Assembly: GCF_947491715.1 (NCBI RefSeq)
Contig: NZ_CANLKR010000018.1
Coordinates: 1-64,000 of the forward strand
DNA length: 64,000 nt
Direction: 5' to 3'
Source: an uncultured Shewanella sp.
GTDB lineage: Bacteria > Pseudomonadota > Gammaproteobacteria > Enterobacterales > Shewanellaceae
The translations under genes were made by a program, and so were the position numbers. The notes below the pieces were generated by a model. The model was given only the letters and a program-made list of their open reading frames with translations, did not search any database and had not been told where the DNA came from. This document shows positions 26,525-33,353 of this stretch, one piece after another; the first letter of the stretch is position 1; the number at the start of each line of letters is the position of its first letter.

Positions 26525-27859
26525 ATGACAAACTCAACTCTACAACACACACTTAACCAATCACTAAAAGAATTTGAATTGCCTGGTGCCTCAGCTATTT
26601 TCATTCAAAATGATCATAAAGAATTCGCTCACGCTGGAAACATTTCACTTAATGAGGGCGAGTATGACTTTGATACTCAGTTTAGAATTGGTTGTTTGAT
26701 AAAAGTTCTCACTGCAACTCAAATTATGATGTTAGTGGAAGACAAACTGATTGATTTGGAACAACCTATCGTCACCTATATCCCTCAATTACAAAGTTCA
26801 CGATCGAATTATTTATTAAGCGTTACGACCAATCAATTATTGCTGCATGGTTCTGGATTAGTAGCCAATTTTCTTTATCAAGATAACAAGCTCACAACCA
26901 CAAACATTATAGAGGCCGTTTGCCAATATTCTGATCAGGAGCTTTTTGTTTCTGCACCTTCTACACATTCTTCATACAGCAATGTTGGTTATGTTTTATT
27001 AGCATTACTAATTGAAAAAATTCGAAATAAGAGTTGGATAGAAGACTTAAACGAACGAATATTGATTCCATTGGAAATTGCACCAAAAGTACACGAAGAA
27101 ACTAGCCCCTACTTTGGTGAATGTCTTAATAAAAACTGTCAAGGAACATATGCCTCTTTTGAACCAAAAGAGTTTACTCCAGCCGACGGCGGGCTCTTGT
27201 CTTTTAGCGCCAGAGAGCTGATGACTATTGCACAAGTACACTTAAATGGTGGCGTGGGGCCAAATGGTCAACGCATTTTGGCAAAAAAGCACATTGACGC
27301 TATGCAGCGTTCTGTCAACCAACTTTCAGGGCCGTGGCCTGGCATGCGTGGATTAGGTTATGGCTGGCTGGCTTATGCTGATGGTTCATTTGGATTCAGC
27401 GGAGACGGGATCCGGCAACATGTATTAGTTCGAATCCTTCCTGAAACGAAGTCCGCCCTGATAGTCACGGCAAATTACCATTCGGCAGGCGTCTTATTTA
27501 ATGAACTTTGGAATTATTGTTTAACGCAGATTGAAGGAGAAATTATCAGTCACGAAGGAGCTCGACGTCTAGATAAACAGAATTTCAGTATAACAGACTG
27601 CTTTTTTAAACAATTTTCTGACTCGTTTAGAACCTTTGAAATCAACTGGAAAGGCACTGAAGGAAACGTAAAAGTTTCATCCGTTCAACCAAATCTTTTC
27701 GGAGAACATAAACAAGTTGAGCTTATCCATGTTAATGATAATCACTTCGTCGCACCAGAGTTAGGCGTATTCAGCAATTTATGGTTGATGACCGAAAAAC
27801 TCGGTGAAAACGAAAACGGTATTCTTTGGAACGGTGTTTCTATGCTAAGAAGCCTATAA
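26525..27859 (+). CDS. Class C beta-lactamase-fold protein with Cys in the nucleophile position
   Basis: A 444-residue protein of the serine hydrolase/penicillin-binding-like superfamily. The SxxK box is recognisable from its surroundings, FRIGCLIKVLTATQIMML, but the nucleophile is Cys57 (TGT at 26693-26695), with Lys60 kept. The second motif is intact, Y151-S152-N153. The third motif near GFSGDGIRQHVL has no clear KTG or HxG. The N-terminus shows no signal peptide, so it appears cytoplasmic, unlike true beta-lactamases. A C-terminal domain of about 100 residues follows. It could be a Cys-dependent acyl transferase, esterase or peptidase acting on a carrier-bound or peptide intermediate, or a non-catalytic protein. 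Confidence 0.82.
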   Translation: MTNSTLQHTLNQSLKEFELPGASAIFIQNDHKEFAHAGNISLNEGEYDFDTQFRIGCLIKVLTATQIMMLVEDKLIDLEQPIVTYIPQLQSSRSNYLLSVTTNQLLLHGSGLVANFLYQDNKLTTTNIIEAVCQYSDQELFVSAPSTHSSYSNVGYVLLALLIEKIRNKSWIEDLNERILIPLEIAPKVHEETSPYFGECLNKNCQGTYASFEPKEFTPADGGLLSFSARELMTIAQVHLNGGVGPNGQRILAKKHIDAMQRSVNQLSGPWPGMRGLGYGWLAYADGSFGFSGDGIRQHVLVRILPETKSALIVTANYHSAGVLFNELWNYCLTQIEGEIISHEGARRLDKQNFSITDCFFKQFSDSFRTFEINWKGTEGNVKVSSVQPNLFGEHKQVELIHVNDNHFVAPELGVFSNLWLMTEKLGENENGILWNGVSMLRSL

Positions 27860-27929
27860 TTCCAATCGCTAGACTCACACACGATAGTAACACTTAAGTC
27901 AAACTTAGCAATTTAAAACATAAGGTTGA

Positions 27930-28199
27930 ATGAAAATGACACGCTTACCTGAAAGCTTAAAAAACAGTACAGAATACAAGCTTAAACATTTGTGGATGGA
28001 ATTAGTCGGCGCAGAGCCACAGCAAGATACCTCTTTTTTTACACTAGCGGCAAACTCACTGGATATAGTAAAGTTAAAACAGTTTATATACCGAGAGTTT
28101 GAAGTAGATATCTCAATCAGTGATTTATATAAATCTAAAGTCTTTAGCGAACAATTACAGCACCTGAACTCCTTATTAATGCAAAAAGGAGCGATTTAG
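27930..28199 (+). CDS. Free-standing acyl/peptidyl carrier protein
   Basis: An 89-residue carrier protein. The phosphopantetheine site reads FFTLAANSLDIVKL; the Ser lies in an AANSLD motif in place of the more common GGxS. The remaining helices (LWMELVGAEP, FEVDISISDLYKSKVF) fit the four-helix carrier fold. It carries an amino acid or acyl group as a thioester for neighbouring enzymes. The next gene encodes an acetyltransferase and the previous one a beta-lactamase-fold enzyme that could act on the thioester. No adenylation domain is encoded in this operon, so loading may come from the divergent synthetases or an unlinked ligase. ATG at 27930 (a second at 27936) follows AAGG. Confidence 0.88.
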   Translation: MKMTRLPESLKNSTEYKLKHLWMELVGAEPQQDTSFFTLAANSLDIVKLKQFIYREFEVDISISDLYKSKVFSEQLQHLNSLLMQKGAI

Positions 28200-28202
28200 C
28201 AT

Positions 28203-28802
28203 ATGTTAGAACGAGTGCCAAAACAATTTTTGGAAGGGGAAAAAGTACGTTTAGAATTGCTGTCACATTGCCACAGGCAGTCACTCATTGAAGCAATTAA
28301 AGACGGTAAATTATGGCAAATAACAGAGACCATGGTTCCAAACGAGGAAGAAGTCGCTGACTTTATCGACAAGGCTCAAATTGAACATGCCGATAATACG
28401 GCTTTGGTTTACGCAATTGTAGACAAAGAAAGCAATATCGTCGTGGGATCTTCACGGCTAATGAATATCAATTCCGCACATAAAAAAGTCGAAGTCGGAT
28501 ATACATTTATTGCAGCTTCTTGGCAAAAAACCTATGTTAATACAGAAACGAAACTATTATTGTTGACCCTTGCATTCGAATCGATGAAAGTCCATAGGGT
28601 TGAATTTTCTACAGATTCAAAAAACTTTGCTTCTCAAAAGGCGATAGAAAGAATAGGAGCAACTCGAGAAGGAACACTTCGAAATCATATGATTCTCAGA
28701 AATGAGAGAACAAGACACAGCATCATTTACAGTATAATTACGGATGAATGGAATCAAGTAAAAATGCGACTACAAGACTACTTAAAAACAAAAATGCCTT
28801 GA
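28203..28802 (+). CDS. GNAT N-acetyltransferase, RimJ/RimL-like
   Basis: A 199-residue acetyltransferase. GEKVRLELLSHCHRQSLIEAI at the start, VEVGYTFIAASWQKTYVNTE (acetyl-CoA-binding region) and SQKAIERIGATREGTLRNHM at the C-terminus follow the RimJ/RimL layout. In phosphonate operons such enzymes often acetylate an aminophosphonate for self-protection or as a tailoring step; alternatively it may act on a peptide N-terminus. The gene starts 4 bases after the carrier protein gene and is followed with a 2-base gap by the hydrolase gene. Confidence 0.87.
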   Translation: MLERVPKQFLEGEKVRLELLSHCHRQSLIEAIKDGKLWQITETMVPNEEEVADFIDKAQIEHADNTALVYAIVDKESNIVVGSSRLMNINSAHKKVEVGYTFIAASWQKTYVNTETKLLLLTLAFESMKVHRVEFSTDSKNFASQKAIERIGATREGTLRNHMILRNERTRHSIIYSIITDEWNQVKMRLQDYLKTKMP

Positions 28803-28804
28803 AC

Positions 28805-30202
28805 ATGAATGTAATCCTAATCTGCGTCGATCAAATGCGTGCAGACACTATTGCCGCTCTGGGCAACAACCAAATAAATACACCGAATTTAGATAATTTA
28901 ATTCGTGAGTCATTCGTGTTTTTGAATCATTACAGTGCAGGATCTCCCTGTGGACCAGCCAGAACCAGCCTTTTTACGGGACAGTACCCTAGCACTCATG
29001 GCTCTTTCCACAAAAGTCGGCCGTTGCAAAGTGAAACGAACCTAGCATTAGAGCTGAAAAAACACCAGATCCCGTCATCTCTATTTGGTTACACAGATAC
29101 AACATATTCGACTTTATCTCAACAGAGCGAAGACATAATGTCTGGATTCAATGTCCAAACTTATATGAATTTGCACGAAGTCGGGTTGCAAAGTTGGATG
29201 AAGTTCTTGAGAAAACAAAATATATCTGTTCCCAAAAAGGCAATGGATATTTATAAGTTACCAATATTACCATACGATTCATTAAACAGTGACACCGCTT
29301 TTCTAACAGATCAGGCGATCAATTTCATTAATAATCATCAATCGTTCGGTTTTTTACATTTGGCTTATTTTCGACCTCACCCACCATTTGTTGCACCTAA
29401 TCCCTTCTCAAACAGCTATAAAGATCTTGTTATTAAAAAGCCTTCAACAAGATTAGAAGACTTTATTTCGATGCATCCATTACATCACGCCCTCTTTCAA
29501 AACGTCTATGGTCAACAATTTCATGGTCTTCATCCCAGAACAATCGAAAAACAACTTTTAGCTAAATTCACATCAGATCAAGCAGAATATTATGGGCTTA
29601 TCTCTGAATTAGACCTTCATATAGGCCGACTCATCGATTGCCTTAAAGATAAAAACCTATTTGACGACACTATGTTCATTTTCACCAGTGACCACGGCGA
29701 ATTATTAGGAAAGAACTGGCTTTACGAAAAAGGGGGATATTTTGACTCATCTTTTCATGTGCCTCTAATTTTTAAGCTACCTAAATCTATTAAAAAACGC
29801 TCCCCAAAAATATTTACCGAACCTTATACCAGTTCGATTGACTTAATGCCCACAATATTAACATTATTAGGTATTTCCATTCCCAAAAATGTCCAAGGTC
29901 AGTCTTTCTCTAATCTAATGGTAGAAAGTAAAAACAATCATAAATACAGAACAAAAATTTGTTTTGAAAACTTCGATTCTATAGACAAAGCCCATTTCAA
30001 CAGAAGCACTGTGATCAAAGATAATGATTACAAATATGTTCATTGTTCACATTACGATGACCTCTTTTTTGATCTTCACCTAGATCCATCAGAAAACCAA
30101 AATTTAGCAAAAATGCCACGCTATGCTTCACTTATTGATGAATATAAAAATGCCCTAAAGCATGAGCAGCTATTACCCATTGAAGATTGTTGTAAAAAAT
30201 AA
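28805..30202 (+). CDS. Sulfatase/phosphonate monoester hydrolase-like enzyme (formylglycine type)
   Basis: A 465-residue member of the alkaline phosphatase superfamily. The first metal site is in VILICVDQMRAD (3-14), the formylglycine motif is SPCGPARTSLFTG with Cys49-G-P-A-R53, and the second metal site is FTSDHGELLGKNWLYEKGG. FRPHPPFVAPNPF also matches sulfatases and phosphonate monoester hydrolases. In a cluster that makes nucleotide-bound phosphonates, removing CMP from a phosphonate ester would suit a phosphonate monoester hydrolase better than sulfatase activity (inference). The ATG at 28805 starts at the conserved N-terminus, two bases after the acetyltransferase stop; the upstream ATG at 28748 is within that gene. 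Activity requires a formylglycine-generating enzyme, not seen here. Confidence 0.88.
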   Translation: MNVILICVDQMRADTIAALGNNQINTPNLDNLIRESFVFLNHYSAGSPCGPARTSLFTGQYPSTHGSFHKSRPLQSETNLALELKKHQIPSSLFGYTDTTYSTLSQQSEDIMSGFNVQTYMNLHEVGLQSWMKFLRKQNISVPKKAMDIYKLPILPYDSLNSDTAFLTDQAINFINNHQSFGFLHLAYFRPHPPFVAPNPFSNSYKDLVIKKPSTRLEDFISMHPLHHALFQNVYGQQFHGLHPRTIEKQLLAKFTSDQAEYYGLISELDLHIGRLIDCLKDKNLFDDTMFIFTSDHGELLGKNWLYEKGGYFDSSFHVPLIFKLPKSIKKRSPKIFTEPYTSSIDLMPTILTLLGISIPKNVQGQSFSNLMVESKNNHKYRTKICFENFDSIDKAHFNRSTVIKDNDYKYVHCSHYDDLFFDLHLDPSENQNLAKMPRYASLIDEYKNALKHEQLLPIEDCCKK

Positions 30203-30234
30203 AGACACAAACAAGGTTAAAAAGGAACATTACC

Positions 30235-30267
30235 ATGAAAATATTTGATACCAACCTGAGTAAATAA
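30235..30267 (+). other. Ten-codon open frame with a ribosome site at the operon end
   Basis: An AAAAAGGAAC ribosome site precedes ATG at 30235, and the frame reads MKIFDTNLSK before a stop at 30265-30267. It may be the start of a gene lost by deletion at the boundary of the biosynthetic operon, or a chance frame. No function can be given. Confidence 0.3.
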
Positions 30268-30297
30268 CGCAAAAAAGTCATGCCGGTCCAACTCAAC

Positions 30298-30320
30298 AAA
30301 AAAGGGAGCCTAAGGCTCCC
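30298..30320 (-). terminator. Intrinsic terminator of the first ExeM-like gene
   Basis: GGGAGCC-taa-GGCTCCC at 30304-30320 forms a strong perfect stem. On the minus strand it is followed by a run of six T (30298-30303). It ends the nuclease gene and may also stop read-through from the biosynthetic operon. Confidence 0.85.
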
Positions 30321-30349
30321 TCCGTCTATCTTAAATAAAATAGTGTGTC

Positions 30350-33037
30350 TTAACGCTTACGACGTGAAAGTCCAAATAGCGATAATAAACCTAAACCTAA
30401 GAAGCCCAGCGAACCACCGTCACTCGTCGGTTTAGTGCCAGTATCTGGCTCAATTTCAGGCTCTTCTGCTGAATAGTCTAGCGCGATAATCACAGGATCG
30501 TGATCTGATGCTGAAAAGGCATTATGAGATTTCTCTAATTTTCCAGTATACTTGCTTGAATATTCAAACAGATTCGACTCCACAGAGTTGATATGCCAAT
30601 CTTCAATAGCGACCATACGCTCAGCAACACTCGCATTCCCTAAGGCGTGATCAAGATTACCCAGCTCGCCATTATAAGTGTATGAATAAGTCGCGCTGCC
30701 ATGAGCTTGAGTATTCAAATTGATAAAACCGTAGCCTTGTTTTATCTCGCGAGCTTCGACATCAAAAGGCTCACCGCCTAATGTGGTGTGAGATGCGGTA
30801 AAAATCGCATTGTCTGAGGTTTCTGCATCATAGTCGGTTAATACTCGAACAGGATCTTCCATGCCGTAAGCATTCAAATCACCAATAACCAGAATATCCC
30901 CTTCCACATCACTTAAGGCATCCCCAATAACGGTCGCCGCAGAGACACGAAACTCATTACAACGCCCTTGTAAATCCGCAGGATCAGCATTTTCTTCTTC
31001 CACTAACCAATCTTCTAAGCAAGCCGAGCCCTTCGATTTTAAATGATTCACAACAACCGTTAAACTTTCATCATTAATAGTAAAAGTTTGAGCTAGACTA
31101 TGACGTTGATATTTATCATAAGCAGGATTATCAGGTTCTCCCTCAGCACCTATACGGCTAAGAATATTAGCCTCAACATGCTGCTCAGGCGTTTCAATCA
31201 CAAAGGCATCACCCGCTGGCGTCACTGAGCTTGGACGATATAACATTCCCACCGCAATGGCATCCGATCCTAAATATTCACCTTCATATTTATCCGCGTC
31301 GGTAATTTCAATAAACTGATAAGCCTGTTCTTTTTCAAGTCCAGCATTCAACGCCGTTAATAAATTTTGAATCGCGCTGTTTTCACCAAAGCCATTATTT
31401 TCAATTTCCATTAAACCGACAATATCGGCATTCATGGCCAAAATGGCATTCACAATTTTCGTGCGCTGAAGAAGCATTTCAGCCACACCAGTAGCGCCAC
31501 GATTGCTATCAGATGGATTAGCATCACCGCCAATGGCATCGGTAAAGAAATTGAGTACATTAAAGCTGGCAACACGAATATCGCCTAATGACGCCGCCTC
31601 TGGGGTCTCAAGTCTATCGTTATTATGAATAAAATTAGTTTCTTCCAGTGCATTGGTCACCACTAAACGATATTTATTAGGGCTATTAGAGCTATTAGAG
31701 CTATTAGAGCCATAGCCCACCATACCTTCTACATCGGCGATGGTATCACCCACACGAATGTAACCCGTCTCGGCGTTAAACTCACTAAAATAAGGTACAA
31801 CACCACTTTCCGCTTTATAATCTGACTCCACGAACAATTGATTTTGGCTATTCGCCTCAACTAACGCAATAGCCTCTTCAGATAATGGGGCATAAACTTG
31901 TGTCGGCTTCATTAAGGGCGCTTTATGTGACAGCACCATATTGTTACGGCCCTCATCATAATCGCGACTAAAGCTACGACTCACCAATAATTCACTAGTC
32001 GCTTCAAGCTTAATCTTCATGCCTTCAAAGCGCTCTAGGGCCGCTTCTAAGCTATCACCTTCATTGACATAAAAACTGGTAGCTGCAAGTACATCACCTT
32101 GCTCGCCCACTTCCATTTTTTGCTCATCTTTAATATCAATTTGCGTCATGCCATGATATTCTTTGACTAAGCCTTGTACACAAACTTCAACGCCTGGTTT
32201 AATAGTCTCTGGAGCTGCTTCACCTAGATAAACAAAAATACCGTCAGAGGTTTCATCAATACCATCACCAATTGCATCTTGCAGATAAAAACCTTTGTTT
32301 AGACTTTCGCCGCGAGCAGTCACAATGCCTTTTACCGTCACTTCAGAGGCGGATTCAAATTGCCCTTCATCTAAAACCTCATTGTCACCTTTAACAATAA
32401 GAGGACTATAAGCGCCTGAGCCTTGTACTGTATAAATCGGTGTTAAAGTCTGTCCCTCACAAACGAAAGGCACTTCTTCTACAGGGGTTTCAATGGGCGT
32501 ATCACCGCCAGCTGCGCCAGCAAAAGACCCTAATCCTGAAAAGGTATCTTTATCTAATGCGGTCCACTGACTCTCTTGAAAGGCCACGCTGCCACTGGTG
32601 ACATCACTGCTGCGCGCTAAGGTGACATCTTTACCCCAATCATTTGCAGCGGGTACAGCACCCACCACATCCACAGGTGTATCGCCATTTAATAGCGCAA
32701 CGGAATCACCGCCATTAAAACTTAAACCTCCCTCTAACACATCAACAGATGCATCGAGTCCTAAGTCCGCACTTGGATGCGCAACCACTTTTACCGCTCC
32801 AGGGGCAATCTCTCCCTCAAGCGTCACCATTGCGCTTGCATCTGTCGCACCATCTTTATAGCGAACTAGGCTATATGTTGATAAATCAACCGCCACTTCA
32901 CCGGAATTATAAAGCTCAATGGCTTTATTATTAGCGCTCCCTTCAACATACTCACTGATAAAAACATCAGCCTGTGCCAACGTTGGTAACATAGCGGCAA
33001 CTGCCGCCGAAATAATGGTTATTTTTGTGTTATGCAT
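30350..33037 (-). CDS. exeM: ExeM-like extracellular nuclease with GlyGly-CTERM tail (895 aa)
   Basis: A secreted DNase. A signal peptide (cleavage probably after AQA near residue 23) is followed by a lamin-tail-like domain (ISEYVEGSANNKAIELYN), an OB-like region (VTVKGIVTARGESLNKGFYLQ) and an endonuclease/exonuclease/phosphatase domain from about 490. That domain contains VASFNVLNFF, MEIENNGFG, VVNHLKSKG, VIGDLNAYGMEDP and the catalytic SASDHDPV. The tail GGSLGFLGLGLLSLFGLSRRKR is a GlyGly-CTERM sorting signal (Gly-rich, helix, Arg cluster), handled by rhombosortase and type II secretion in Shewanella-like bacteria. A 9-base unit repeated about four times near 31680-31715 encodes SNS repeats in a loop. 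A paralogue lies upstream. Confidence 0.92.
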   Translation of the reverse strand: MHNTKITIISAAVAAMLPTLAQADVFISEYVEGSANNKAIELYNSGEVAVDLSTYSLVRYKDGATDASAMVTLEGEIAPGAVKVVAHPSADLGLDASVDVLEGGLSFNGGDSVALLNGDTPVDVVGAVPAANDWGKDVTLARSSDVTSGSVAFQESQWTALDKDTFSGLGSFAGAAGGDTPIETPVEEVPFVCEGQTLTPIYTVQGSGAYSPLIVKGDNEVLDEGQFESASEVTVKGIVTARGESLNKGFYLQDAIGDGIDETSDGIFVYLGEAAPETIKPGVEVCVQGLVKEYHGMTQIDIKDEQKMEVGEQGDVLAATSFYVNEGDSLEAALERFEGMKIKLEATSELLVSRSFSRDYDEGRNNMVLSHKAPLMKPTQVYAPLSEEAIALVEANSQNQLFVESDYKAESGVVPYFSEFNAETGYIRVGDTIADVEGMVGYGSNSSNSSNSPNKYRLVVTNALEETNFIHNNDRLETPEAASLGDIRVASFNVLNFFTDAIGGDANPSDSNRGATGVAEMLLQRTKIVNAILAMNADIVGLMEIENNGFGENSAIQNLLTALNAGLEKEQAYQFIEITDADKYEGEYLGSDAIAVGMLYRPSSVTPAGDAFVIETPEQHVEANILSRIGAEGEPDNPAYDKYQRHSLAQTFTINDESLTVVVNHLKSKGSACLEDWLVEEENADPADLQGRCNEFRVSAATVIGDALSDVEGDILVIGDLNAYGMEDPVRVLTDYDAETSDNAIFTASHTTLGGEPFDVEAREIKQGYGFINLNTQAHGSATYSYTYNGELGNLDHALGNASVAERMVAIEDWHINSVESNLFEYSSKYTGKLEKSHNAFSASDHDPVIIALDYSAEEPEIEPDTGTKPTSDGGSLGFLGLGLLSLFGLSRRKR

Positions 33038-33269
33038 TTTTGTTTCAACCCCAGTTTTATCATTTAGTCGCCCATTGTGTGTTGGGCGTGGACGGGATTG
33101 TCACAGACTTTAACTGTTAAAAAAAGGTAAAATAAAATATTTTTAAAGGCGACAAATGATGCCTTAAAGTTAAATAAAATAAAACGCAAAATAAAACAAC
33201 TAGTTGATTAAGAATAATACACTAATAAAAAATATTTTCTCATCCCTCATCTGGATGAATTTTAACCAC

Positions 33270-33296
33270 AAAAAAAGGGAGCGATAAGCCCCCTTT
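33270..33296 (-). terminator. Terminator of the second ExeM-like gene
   Basis: On the minus strand AAGGGGGC-ttat-C-GCTCCCTT forms an imperfect stem followed by seven T (33270-33276). It lies about 60 bases past the stop of the nuclease gene at 33354. Confidence 0.7.
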
Positions 33297-33353
33297 CCTA
33301 TAATCATAGGTATTTTATCTCACACTATTACCCATTTTGAACTATTACATTCG

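Noticed and set aside
13317-30202. Recent horizontal transfer of the phosphonate operon
   Set aside because: There is no integrase, tRNA site or direct repeat at its borders, and I cannot calculate composition reliably. Possible but not supported.
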